Assembly: GCA_026417155.1 (NCBI GenBank)
Contig: JAOADU010000010.1
Span: 1 to 45,335 of the forward strand
Origin: Bacteroidales bacterium
Lineage (GTDB): Bacteria; Bacteroidota; Bacteroidia; Bacteroidales; GWA2-32-17
DNA: 45,335 bases
Direction of reading: 5' to 3'
Part shown: positions 19,401-26,321 of the stretch, one piece after another
Numbering within the stretch: the stretch's first letter is position 1
Layout of the letters: each line of letters begins with the position of its first letter
Made by a program: the position numbers and the translations under genes
The notes under the pieces: generated by a model
What the model was told of the DNA's origin: nothing
The model's database searches: none
What the model saw: only the letters and a program-made list of their open reading frames with translations

Positions 19401-20623
19401 CAACTTAATAACCAATGGGCGTTAGTAGCTCCTCCTGTCCACGTTCCTGATGTGGGAGTGACCGTATATGTAGATATTTTTTTTGCATCGCCAGCCGGAT
19501 GGTGAATACCAACACCGCCAGCTGTTATAGTTGTGTTTCGGTCCCAACCGTTAAAATAAGGATTCCATGAAAGTGGGGGATTAGAATTGAGTAAAAGTAA
19601 TTGCATATCGCTACCACCGGCAATATCGCCGCCAGCTTTCATGCTACAACCCGTAATCATGTTATTGGGTGGAGTGCCAGTGTTTGCACAGCCAGGTCGT
19701 TCGTAATTGAAGTAGAATTGCCATACATTTTTATCGGCAGCTGATGCTGTTGCTCCACAGTGATATGCTGTCAGGAAATAGGGTTGACCATTTTGGAGTG
19801 TATTATTAACAAGAGTACCAGAACAATAATACCAACTGGCACCTTCTTTAAAAAATATGCGGGCAACGCCGCGTTTTTGTTGTTGCCAACCATCGCCTTC
19901 AGGAGAACAGTTGATATTGACCTGACATGATCCAGCGTCGCCTAAATCTTTAGTGTCTGAAAAAATACGATCGCGATATACGTAAATTAGCTCGGTAATT
20001 CTAAATGATCCTTTAGGCATGTAGTTAATTATATCATTTTGAATTTGTGCTAATGAAATATTGGAATTGTTTGTATTGGATGGTTTTATGTAATTGGAAG
20101 TTTGTAAATTAAAAGGTTCTACATATTCGATAACAAGAGTTGTACCGGGTAATATATGAGTAGAAAATTGCATGCTAGGATGATTATTTTCGGAAGTAAA
20201 TGCTCCAATAATCATTTGTTTATTTATGTCGTATAGATAAAGTTCGGCTTGTTCTGGTAAGTAGAATTCGTCGAAAACAACTCCAATAGCTTTTGCATTG
20301 GAACAATGAAACATAATTTGCCACATCATTCTGCCGTCGGGCAGCTTTTTCCATGTGCCACCACCGCTACCGAGTCGAATATTCGACACAGGAACAGATA
20401 TTCCACCTCTCATAGGAAACCCTTGTTTTTCATTAATGGAGTCTTGAAGCATGAGTGATTTTAGATTGACATTAGGAGAATAATCCAAAGGTTGTAAATT
20501 CGACTGAATTTGATATGTAATACTAGGTGGTGTTCCACCTTTGCTGGGTTGAGAAATCATGTATTGTGAAATACATAACGAAAAAACAACCCATAATGTT
20601 AGCTTCAAAATAGAATTTCTCAT
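13484..20623 (-). CDS. Giant type IX-secreted lysyl-endopeptidase-like protease with PKD/Ig repeats
   Basis: A 2379-residue protein with a signal peptide. The S1-type domain (about 225-490) has the triad of Lys-C-like enzymes: LTAYHCG (H288), GGSDMQL (D339) and GGSSGSP (S423). The order afterwards is: PKD (about 499-580); a beta-sandwich (583-760); a cleaved-adhesin-type domain (769-925, EDFEG...PPSGW); two PKD-like domains (935-1100); another lectin-like domain (1105-1285); an Ig-like unit; two KWQKR..AGAW..ITNT units (1367-1543); two SSNSP.C.GATLNL units (1544-1703); five units of about 71 residues (1704-2059); a SprB-like unit (2060-2134); a further unit; PKD with WDFGDG (2213-2286). The type IX sorting domain is at 2295-2379 (YPNPNNGVFNL, GMYRI). 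It should be exported and attached to or released from the cell surface. Lys specificity is plausible but unproven. Confidence 0.9.
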   Translation of the reverse strand: MRNSILKLTLWVVFSLCISQYMISQPSKGGTPPSITYQIQSNLQPLDYSPNVNLKSLMLQDSINEKQGFPMRGGISVPVSNIRLGSGGGTWKKLPDGRMMWQIMFHCSNAKAIGVVFDEFYLPEQAELYLYDINKQMIIGAFTSENNHPSMQFSTHILPGTTLVIEYVEPFNLQTSNYIKPSNTNNSNISLAQIQNDIINYMPKGSFRITELIYVYRDRIFSDTKDLGDAGSCQVNINCSPEGDGWQQQKRGVARIFFKEGASWYYCSGTLVNNTLQNGQPYFLTAYHCGATASAADKNVWQFYFNYERPGCANTGTPPNNMITGCSMKAGGDIAGGSDMQLLLLNSNPPLSWNPYFNGWDRNTTITAGGVGIHHPAGDAKKISTYTVTPTSGTWTGGATNAHWLLSWATTTNGAGVTEGGSSGSPLFKGSNKLVVGTLTGGASNCGGPMGTDYYGKFSYHWESNGATADKQLKPWLDPAGTNPTTLSGYDPNGNTNPPVANFSATPTTVQAGSTVQFTDLSTNYPTEWEWTFPGGIPSTSTIRNPSVVYTTPGTYAVTLKATNQYGSNTKTVTNYITVTAYTPPSNPIIIGTGTTQGGVIPLGISNTARWVVSASIYLASEIGGSCIINSVAWNVGTLRTDNRTISIWIKYTDLSAFSNADSANNLLTDATLVYQGNFTPNATGWFTFNLQTPFLYTAGKNIMVITKVNGSGNNQSNCLYTTATSRHQQWTGTTDPSANNGTINSNRPNIRLGISAYTAPVANFAGLNPLFSEDFEGSTFPPSGWTALNVDGGGSQWASSNAFNHTNNGSKAAAHVYSAAGLQDGYLITPQITNLPANAMLTFWSYNQYPTYYGGTYQGKNSVLISTTNTNPSSFTEVWSPSSVTASWVQTTINLSAYAGQNIYIAFRYQGNDAHSWFLDDIFVGNENYTQINTYEGDPLTIYDKSTNNPVWWEWTTPGAIPTMQTNKNAQLVYNVAGLYNVSLKAANPAGANTKTVNNFVNVIGRPPISKFVGEGNLKNIYLQPFIPRTGSVNFYDRSQRVPTSWSWTFQNGNPGTSTAKNPTNIVYNSAGKFDVTLYTANAHGNNTGIADDYVIVGGLDTCTNMIETDNLTVYGYTNGLIPGHAADASGKFFRYAEFFNNNYAGKLYGFGMYVYRAQGTGKTVKITVWNDNSGVPGTVIYTETRNITSFTQGQYNIITFPTPVNITGKFYVGYELNYDATHDYNTHQFCGVMTAFRSIDTASTGFFSYGATTPGTWYSFKNGFGDAASLWIDAIFEYNDPGPTITATSTPGCGTGSVTITSSVTANQTFVLTDNSGNTLQTANANSNTYTFTGLANGTYRGKTINGGVESGLSNAVTLTNDPNSVGGTINGTNTQICLGSNTGTLTLSGHTGNIVKWQKRVNAGAWVDITNTSTTYSETPSSAGTWDYRAEVKSGSCPSAFSTTYTIIVDPTSVGGTLSGPNTSICLGASTGTMTVSGYTGTIQKWQKRLNAGAWQDITNTTNTYSETPGTAGTWDYRVEVKSGSCAVAYSNNFTITVNPLPTATASSNSPICVGATLNLVSSPNGMTYNWSGPGGWTSTLQNPSRTNVTTAHAGTYNVTVTNSTTGCSATASTNVVINTPPTASASSNSPLCAGATLNLTSLPNGMASYNWAGPGGWTANTQNPSRTNITTAQAGNYTVTVTDANGCTGTASVNIVVNSLPLADAGQDVSICQGSSTILTASGGSSYQWSNGSVTQSINVSPTSTTTYTVTVFDTNGCSATDNVTVTVLSLPIANAGNDQDICEGTQATLTATGGVSYIWNTNENTQTIVVSPTTSTLYSVTVTDSNGCTNSDAVLISVLQKPIVNAGNDQEVCEGIEVILSASGATSYAWDNGVVNNVGFYPPIGTNVYTVIGTDANGCTASDQVIVTVYPKPQANAGNDVSICQGSSANLTATGGDSYIWSNGLNTASINVSPLTTTTYFVTVSNVYGCIATDDVTVTVNTLPTANAGNDVMICEGQSTTLTASGGTSYMWGTGENTATIVVSPSTSTLYYVTVTDNNGCSDVAHVTVIVNPLPIVQIVGTNAQCGTNNGSMEAIVSGGSGNYTYQWDTNAGSQTTAVAINLSAGIYFITVDDGYCPVVASGEIFEDGAPTIFIQASATDICEGESVVLTASGADSYTWTPSTYLNTTTGNEVIATPSTNITYTVTGTSGNCSSTESVSINVTSLPQAYFAITHISGGEYEFTDMSNNATSWFWDFGDGITDNSQNTSHVYTSDGLYAVTLIASNSCGSDTATQTIQVIISNILLSSVNSMVQAYPNPNNGVFNLFIESSYKGNLTIEIYNIEGRKVYSKDVEKQSTKQHIPINMKSYAKGMYRILIKQGTSIEYATVIIDKL
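14447..15514 (-). repeat. Five tandem ~71-residue coding repeats in the giant protease
   Basis: Codons 1704-2059 hold five consecutive units built on ANAGND..IC.G...TLTASGG.SY.W, then VSP..TT.Y.VTVTD.NGC. Units differ by many substitutions, so this is an older expansion kept by selection, not a recent slippage product. Each unit looks like a surface Ig/PKD-like beta-sandwich. Confidence 0.8.
15512..16525 (-). repeat. Two pairs of tandem coding repeats in the giant protease
   Basis: Codons 1367-1543 hold two closely similar units (VGGT, ICLG, KWQKR.NAGAW.DITNT, SETP..AGTWDYR.EVKSGSC). Codons 1544-1703 hold two units of another type (ASSNSP.C.GATLNL, PGGWT...QNPSRTN.TTA.AG.Y.VTVT). The first pair is the most alike and suggests the youngest duplication in this gene. 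Confidence 0.75.
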
Positions 20624-20731
20624 AATATTTAATTTTTATTAGGTTATTCAAATATTTTTGACAAGTAATTTTACGTAATTAAGAGTTAAAAAGTTTTAAA
20701 GTATGAAAAAGAAAAAACTAGTTATTTTTTT

Positions 20732-20739
20732 CAAAAATA
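20732..20739 (-). promoter_or_regulatory. Possible -7 element for the giant protease gene
   Basis: TATTTTTG on the minus strand fits the Bacteroidota TAnnTTTG consensus, giving a leader of about 100 bases. No TTG is seen at the expected -33 spacing, and the region is very AT-rich, so chance matches are likely. Confidence 0.25.
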
Positions 20740-20815
20740 TTTATAATTCTGATATTGAGAAAAATAAATAGATTAAAGCATGAAAAAATTTTGACTAACA
20801 ACGTGTATAGTTTGA

Positions 20816-23800
20816 TTAAAAAAATCTACAAACGGATACTTTTTTTACATAAGTCCGATTATTTATTGTTAAATAAATAAGGTACATTCCAGTGTCAAAG
20901 TTCGATAAATTCAATTTGTATTGATTATTATTTAGCATTATTAATGTAACAGGTATATTTTTACCTGTAATATCAAATACACTTATAGCTTGAATAGCCT
21001 GATTGGTAGAAAGAATTGCAAAGTCTTTAGCAGGATTAGGGAACAGCGAAAATGAAATGGTTTCGTTATAATCTAATTGTGTACAATTTTCTACATAGAC
21101 AGTTATGGGCGCTTTGGTGCTATAACAATCGGGTAATTTAATTTCCCAATTGTAAAAATAATAGTAATAGCCTGTTGGATTTGATTGGGCACTGCTATGT
21201 TTTATTGATAAAATTCCTGGTAATGTGTATGGATAATATGCAATAAGATTATTGTTTCTCCATAAGTTAGGGTTTGCAGGTCCGGCTAAACGTAAATTAT
21301 TTTGAATGGGCAAATCAATGTTTAGCGTGATTCTTGAAATTCCCTGTGGTATAAAAATATTGCGTTGAGCAAGTGTATTGTCTGATGAATTTTTCAAAGA
21401 TATGGTTCGATATGCACTGGTAGCAGCATTGACTTCTACAGAAACTAATTTGCATTGAGTATAACAGTCGAAAACTAAATAATGAATGGTAGAATTACTA
21501 AAATAGCTTCCATCAGATGAAGAACGAGTATCGCCTACATATTGTGCAGGATTTAAGAGGGCATTTTGAATCCAATACGTTGTGTTTTGTGATAATGGAG
21601 GGGTAATTAATGTATCACCTGTATAAAAGGGTATGGTATCGGTTGCGTGATAGTACCAAAGTAATGTTCCGTTATTGCTGTTGGTGAAAAGCATTGCTGA
21701 TTGATTTTCGCAAATGGTATCGTTATGTATGATAGGTATTTCCGGTCTGTTTATTTGAACGGCATTGGGCATGTATAAAGTGTCTGTACCGTTAGTATTG
21801 CTTACAATCAATGTTACGTCGTAAGTTCCAGAATGAAGGTATTCATGAATGGGATTTTGTTCGGTAGATGTTGTTCCATCGCCAAAAATCCACAACCACG
21901 AAGAAGGATTGTGCAATGATAGATCAACGAAAGAAATCAAGCCCGAACATGTATTAATAGGTTGAATGTCGAAATTTGCTGTAGGTGCAACATTTAGCAT
22001 TTGGCAAGTCCAGTTAGCAGCAAATCCTTGTTTTGTTAAATATTGATCGGAATGTAGTAATATGGTTAATGAATGGCCAGTAGATTCTATTGTTCCGGGT
22101 GAGCCTGTTGTATTGCAATATCTTCCTAAGGAAGGACTACTTGTGTTAGGACCATCAAAAATTTCTACATAATCATAGTCGCAAAAACTGCCAGAACCTG
22201 CTTCAATATCGAAAAATGTAAAAGTAAGAATGACTTTATTAGCGTTGTTGGGACTAATTGTAATAATAGCATCAGAGTTGTCGGCATAATTTCCGTTGGG
22301 ACCTCCTCCATCAAATAATGTTCCTTGGCAAGAAGTAATAGTGTTTGCAGTACCAGTTAAAGGCATAATAACAACGCACGGATTAGTTGAAGAAATTGAA
22401 ATATAATTATTTAATGTAAGAGTATCGCTACCACAATTGCCTCCATTAACAATAAGTGTTACAGAAAAGTTCCCAGTATCTGTGTAAGTATGCAAGGGGT
22501 TTAATTGTGTGCTGTTGTTGCCATCACCGAAATCCCAGTAAAATGATTGACCATTGATGGATTCATTATTGAATTGAACACTAAAAGGTGCTTGGCAATT
22601 TTGAGTTAAAACTGCATTAAAATTAGCTATTACTTGGTTTTGATATGGGTTGCCTAAGCCAATAGCATACATGGCATTAGTTGTAGATTCAACTTCGGGG
22701 CTACAAGCACCATAGAGATCTATGGCAGACATGATAGTAAAGAATCGAGCATCGGCATAAGTAGCTGTTGAAGGAAGATAATAAACCAATGTGCGATATG
22801 CTATTTGGGCTGCTTTAGCTATTCCAATTCCAGAAACTTGATAGGAGTTGCCTAAGTCGTTAGTACCTGATCCGCCATTGACAAGAAGATAGAACCAATG
22901 GCTGAAAACGGTGCTATTTTGATGTACTTCATTGTTAAAATCCCAAAAGTTTCCCATATATGTATCGGGGTCGTAGAAAAGATTTGGATTGGCCAACGAT
23001 CGAAAAGCAACACCAATATCTTCGCCTAATGTCCAATTAGCTTGCGAGGGTTTGGCATAAAATTCTATCACAGTGGCAAAAATATCGCTAAATCCTTCAT
23101 TAAGAGCACCCGATTCGTCGGCATAAACCAAATTGGCAGTAAATTCGGTAAGACCGTGAGTTATTTCGTGAGCAACAATATCTACAGTAGTTAGTGGAGA
23201 ATATGTTGCATTGCCATCGCCATAAGTCATGCGTGTGCCATCCCAAAAAGCGTTAACATTGTTAGGGAATCCCATTCCAACTAAATCGGCATGTACATAA
23301 TTGTATAAAGCAAATCCATTGTTATCGATACTATTCCTGTTGAATGTTGTGTAAAAATAATCGTAGTATTTTTGTGTTGCCCAGTGTGCATCAGTAGCAA
23401 CTTCATCGAGATTTGCATTATAATTGTTCCAGTAATTATCGTTATCGGTAAAATCTATAGCATTTGCATAATTGATATCTAATTGCATATTGAAAGTAAA
23501 AATTCCATTGCCTCTCGTAGTTTCTCGCAATCGGTATATGCCATTATATAAGTTTGTTGTAATAGTTTGTGTTCCACTGTATTTGGTTTCGGCTGTTCCT
23601 ATAACATCGTTAGTGTAAATTTTATTGATGACTTTAATTAATTTTCCTGAATTAGCATCTATGTAATAATCTTTTTTCGATAACGGTTTTTTTGAGTAAA
23701 TCGTAACTTTGTATGTTAATGCATAGGTCTCGGCAGTTTTAAAATAAACAAGGCGAGGCATTGGATAATATGTTGCTTTTGAATTATTAGTAATTTGCTT

Positions 23801-24286
23801 GAGGCACGATTCTTCCAAAGTATCTTCCCACATGTAAACTTCGGCAGGATGGAGTGTTTTGGCAATGGTTATGGCTTGTTGTGGTGTTAAAGCTATGGTA
23901 TTAATTGGTTTTAATTCTTTCCATAGTGTTCCACTAAAAGAAAGCACTTGATTATCTTTGCAATGAAAGCTAAACACTGCCCATTCGATAGGGATGCTAT
24001 CTAAAAATTGCTGATATTTATGATGAGTAATACTTAATGCATCGGTTTCAGTTTGTATTTTTTTGGCTGTAATAGAATATTTATTAAGCCATTGAGAAAT
24101 AAAATTTTCGTGTATTGTAGCATCTTTAAATTTAATATAAGTTGGAAAAGAAGGATTATTGTTATTGTAATACACTATTTGCGATCCTTCGATTATTCTA
24201 TTTGCTTCGTTTCCGTAAAATTCTTTTTGAGCGTAATAGAAATTAATAGTAAAAATAAATAGTAATACAACAAAATACTTTTTCAT
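20816..24286 (-). CDS. Type IX-secreted M4 thermolysin-like metalloprotease with PKD and CUB domains
   Basis: I start at the ATG at 24286, which opens a signal peptide (MKKYFVVLLFIFTINFYYAQ). An in-frame ATG at 24361 overlaps the preceding gene and gives no signal. The 1156-residue product has an inhibitory propeptide (about 25-230) and then an M4 peptidase domain. The domain carries zinc-site HEITH (H373, E374, H377), ALNEGFSD (third ligand E397) and EVHQNST (catalytic H455). Downstream are PKD with WDFGDG (about 553-632), CUB (about 645-761, FFDIEAG, YDYVEIFDG), a second PKD with IFGDG (about 765-847), a beta-rich region, and a type IX sorting domain in the last 75 residues (LFPNPAKDF, GMYLIYL). 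It should be a secreted endopeptidase matured by propeptide removal. Confidence 0.92.
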   Translation of the reverse strand: MKKYFVVLLFIFTINFYYAQKEFYGNEANRIIEGSQIVYYNNNNPSFPTYIKFKDATIHENFISQWLNKYSITAKKIQTETDALSITHHKYQQFLDSIPIEWAVFSFHCKDNQVLSFSGTLWKELKPINTIALTPQQAITIAKTLHPAEVYMWEDTLEESCLKQITNNSKATYYPMPRLVYFKTAETYALTYKVTIYSKKPLSKKDYYIDANSGKLIKVINKIYTNDVIGTAETKYSGTQTITTNLYNGIYRLRETTRGNGIFTFNMQLDINYANAIDFTDNDNYWNNYNANLDEVATDAHWATQKYYDYFYTTFNRNSIDNNGFALYNYVHADLVGMGFPNNVNAFWDGTRMTYGDGNATYSPLTTVDIVAHEITHGLTEFTANLVYADESGALNEGFSDIFATVIEFYAKPSQANWTLGEDIGVAFRSLANPNLFYDPDTYMGNFWDFNNEVHQNSTVFSHWFYLLVNGGSGTNDLGNSYQVSGIGIAKAAQIAYRTLVYYLPSTATYADARFFTIMSAIDLYGACSPEVESTTNAMYAIGLGNPYQNQVIANFNAVLTQNCQAPFSVQFNNESINGQSFYWDFGDGNNSTQLNPLHTYTDTGNFSVTLIVNGGNCGSDTLTLNNYISISSTNPCVVIMPLTGTANTITSCQGTLFDGGGPNGNYADNSDAIITISPNNANKVILTFTFFDIEAGSGSFCDYDYVEIFDGPNTSSPSLGRYCNTTGSPGTIESTGHSLTILLHSDQYLTKQGFAANWTCQMLNVAPTANFDIQPINTCSGLISFVDLSLHNPSSWLWIFGDGTTSTEQNPIHEYLHSGTYDVTLIVSNTNGTDTLYMPNAVQINRPEIPIIHNDTICENQSAMLFTNSNNGTLLWYYHATDTIPFYTGDTLITPPLSQNTTYWIQNALLNPAQYVGDTRSSSDGSYFSNSTIHYLVFDCYTQCKLVSVEVNAATSAYRTISLKNSSDNTLAQRNIFIPQGISRITLNIDLPIQNNLRLAGPANPNLWRNNNLIAYYPYTLPGILSIKHSSAQSNPTGYYYYFYNWEIKLPDCYSTKAPITVYVENCTQLDYNETISFSLFPNPAKDFAILSTNQAIQAISVFDITGKNIPVTLIMLNNNQYKLNLSNFDTGMYLIYLTINNRTYVKKVSVCRFF

Positions 24287-24344
24287 GATAAAATTTATTT
24301 TAAGACGAAAATTAGAATTAAAATGTTGCCCTGATAAATGGTAA

Positions 24345-24770
24345 TTATTCTTTAAATCCAACTAAAATAGACACACATCCACTTGGTGCAACAGCAACTT
24401 CTTCTTCAAGCGGCGGCACTCTGACTTGTACGATAAGTTGTTGTGTAGCGTTGGAATGAAAATCCCAATAATTAACCATGTCGTGTTCTTTATTATAGAA
24501 AATGGTGTTTCGTTCAGAATCGAGTAGTTTAAATTCAATTTTTCCTAAATTTTCTTGTGCACAAACAAATAAGCGATAATCCTGACCTTTGTAAAAAGTA
24601 ACAATGAGTTCAGCGACATCGCCTGGGTTTAATACAGCCATATTAAGTTGACCATTATACGTAAAAGGTTTTATTTGAGGCACGCATTCTTTTTTTGTAA
24701 ATCCTTTACACTGATTGTATGCATTAAAGCTAACAAACAGCCATAAAAGAATAAGAATATTTGTTTTCAT
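24345..24770 (-). CDS. Small secreted protein of unknown function (copy B)
   Basis: A 141-residue protein with a signal peptide (MKTNILILLWLFVSFNAYNQ). It is a paralogue of the protein at 11987-12409, with matching PGDVAELIVTFYKGQDYR, FKLLDSERNTIFYN, NYWDF and terminal VGFKE segments. Copy B has extra cysteines near its start. It follows the lipoprotein gene by 7 nt and precedes the M4 protease start by 58 nt, so lipoprotein, small protein and protease are probably one transcript. I do not recognise a described family. Confidence 0.7.
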   Translation of the reverse strand: MKTNILILLWLFVSFNAYNQCKGFTKKECVPQIKPFTYNGQLNMAVLNPGDVAELIVTFYKGQDYRLFVCAQENLGKIEFKLLDSERNTIFYNKEHDMVNYWDFHSNATQQLIVQVRVPPLEEEVAVAPSGCVSILVGFKE

Positions 24771-24777
24771 ATCGTCA

Positions 24778-25668
24778 TTAGTATTTTATTATATTTGTAC
24801 GTATTTGTTTGGCTAAAGTTTTAATTTTTTCGAAAGTTTCTTTTTTAATTTCTACTTTAGCTACACTGTAAATGGTAGTAAGCTTTTTATTAGCATCGGT
24901 TTTAACTTCGCCTTTGATATACTCAATGTTTACTTCTTCATAAAGTTTTTTTAAATCTAAAAGTGAGGGTAAATATAATTGCAATTCTTTATCGTCGGGG
25001 TATGCTTTAATTAGTTCAATCATGTTGTTGAGAGAAAATTTTTGTTCGCCAATGCGGTCAATAATTTCTTTGTTTGAGGGATTATTATAATCGGCAATTT
25101 GTGTAGCAATGAATAAGGATTCGATCCAACCACCTAAAATAACTAATGTAGCCGTATTTCCGCGACCGTTATCTTTTAAATAACTATCGGTGGCGGCATA
25201 CGTTTCGGAGATGATTTGTAATAAAGAGTCTTTGTTTTCAATGTTTTTTTCCATGCGTTGAATGGCAAGCGAGCCTTGTTCTTGCGGAATATCTATTGCA
25301 TCGCACAGTTTTTTTATTGAGGATAAATAATTAATGGCTAATTGAATTTGCTCGAATAAACGAACATAGGATAAATTAGCACCATAAACACCTAACATTA
25401 TGGCTTGTTTTGAAAGAGATGTATATTTTTCGACATTTTTGTAAGGACATAAAATATCGTTTCTGAAAACAGCACCGCTTCGTTGAATAACGGTTGACAT
25501 TTCAATAGGTGATGGTACGTTATAGAAAATTTTTTTTACTCTATTAGTGTGTACAGTGTCTTTTATAAGATTTAATGTATCGTTGTCGGAATTTTGCTGA
25601 GTGTTTTTGGTATTGCAACCCAATAACAGAAAAAGCATAATTATGCTAAATAAGTAATTTGTTTTCAT
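24778..25668 (-). CDS. Lipoprotein of unknown function (copy B)
   Basis: A 296-residue protein with a clean lipoprotein signal (LFSIIMLFLLLGC, lipobox Cys near residue 18). The mature part is helical and parallels the lipoprotein at 12418-13329 along its length: VPSPIEM, LGVYGANLSYVRLFEQ, NKDSLLQI, DSYLKDNGRG, LGGWIESLFIATQIA, EQKFSLNNMIELI and a C-terminal helix ending IRTNIIKY. It is the first gene of a unit with the small secreted protein and the M4 protease. The function is unknown to me. Its clean start also supports the shorter start chosen for copy A. Confidence 0.72.
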   Translation of the reverse strand: MKTNYLFSIIMLFLLLGCNTKNTQQNSDNDTLNLIKDTVHTNRVKKIFYNVPSPIEMSTVIQRSGAVFRNDILCPYKNVEKYTSLSKQAIMLGVYGANLSYVRLFEQIQLAINYLSSIKKLCDAIDIPQEQGSLAIQRMEKNIENKDSLLQIISETYAATDSYLKDNGRGNTATLVILGGWIESLFIATQIADYNNPSNKEIIDRIGEQKFSLNNMIELIKAYPDDKELQLYLPSLLDLKKLYEEVNIEYIKGEVKTDANKKLTTIYSVAKVEIKKETFEKIKTLAKQIRTNIIKY

Positions 25669-25715
25669 AAATCAATATTTTGATGATACAATATTACAAA
25701 AAAATTAAAAACAAC

Positions 25716-26321
25716 CTATTGATGAAATATTTTTTTATAAAAAATTAAAATGATAATTACTCCGATTGTAATAGAAGCATCGGCAACATTAAATACAGGT
25801 TGAAAAAAAACAAAAGGTTCGCCACCCCAGATGGGAAACCATTGTGGAAATTGACCTTCGATAATAGGAAAGTAAAACATATCGACAACTTTACCATGTA
25901 AAAATGAGCTATATCCCCCTTCAGGCGGAAAGAGTTGGGCAATTTGTCCTTCGCTGCTGTTGTATATAATTCCGTAAAATAAACTATCGATAATATTGCC
26001 AAAGGCTCCAGCCCAAATGAGCGATAAAGCAACAATGTAAATAATTTTTTCTTTTTTAATGATTTGTTTATATATAAACCATCCGATAATAAAAGCTGCT
26101 GCAATTCGTAATAGTGAAAGAATTATTTTTCCAATTTCGCCATCAGATAGGGTAAGACCAAATGCCATACCAGCGTTTTCGGTAAAGTGAATATAAAACC
26201 AATCGAAAACACGATAACTTTCGCCTAAGATAAAGTGTGTTTTAACATACCATTTCGAAACTTGGTCTATGATAAGAACGATGAAAATAATAGATAATGT
26301 GATAATCCAACGCTTACGCAT
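25716..26321 (-). CDS. lspA: Lipoprotein signal peptidase (signal peptidase II)
   Basis: I start at MRKRWIITLS (26321), which overlaps the upstream cyclase gene by 8 nt. A longer start at 26345 adds 8 residues and a larger overlap. The 201-residue inner-membrane aspartic protease cleaves prolipoproteins before the lipidated Cys. The motifs are IIDQVSKW (first helix), FTENAGMAFG (N49 region), GNIIDS (catalytic D112) and FNVADASI (catalytic D181). The loop between the two catalytic aspartates is about 65 residues, longer than in E. coli and usual for Bacteroidota. The many lipoproteins in this window are its expected substrates. Confidence 0.95.
   Translation of the reverse strand: MRKRWIITLSIIFIVLIIDQVSKWYVKTHFILGESYRVFDWFYIHFTENAGMAFGLTLSDGEIGKIILSLLRIAAAFIIGWFIYKQIIKKEKIIYIVALSLIWAGAFGNIIDSLFYGIIYNSSEGQIAQLFPPEGGYSSFLHGKVVDMFYFPIIEGQFPQWFPIWGGEPFVFFQPVFNVADASITIGVIIILIFYKKIFHQ

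Noticed and set aside
13484-20623. Tandem repeats considered as a CRISPR array or satellite
   Set aside because: Repeats are about 210-270 bases, diverged, in frame and encode beta-sandwich domains; there are no short identical repeats with unique spacers.
24286-24361. Upstream start for the M4 protease
   Set aside because: It overlaps the preceding small secreted protein gene and puts 25 polar residues before a clean signal peptide.
25757-26104. Second minus-strand frame of 115 codons inside lspA
   Set aside because: Lies wholly within lspA, whose catalytic motifs are intact, and the alternative product matches nothing.
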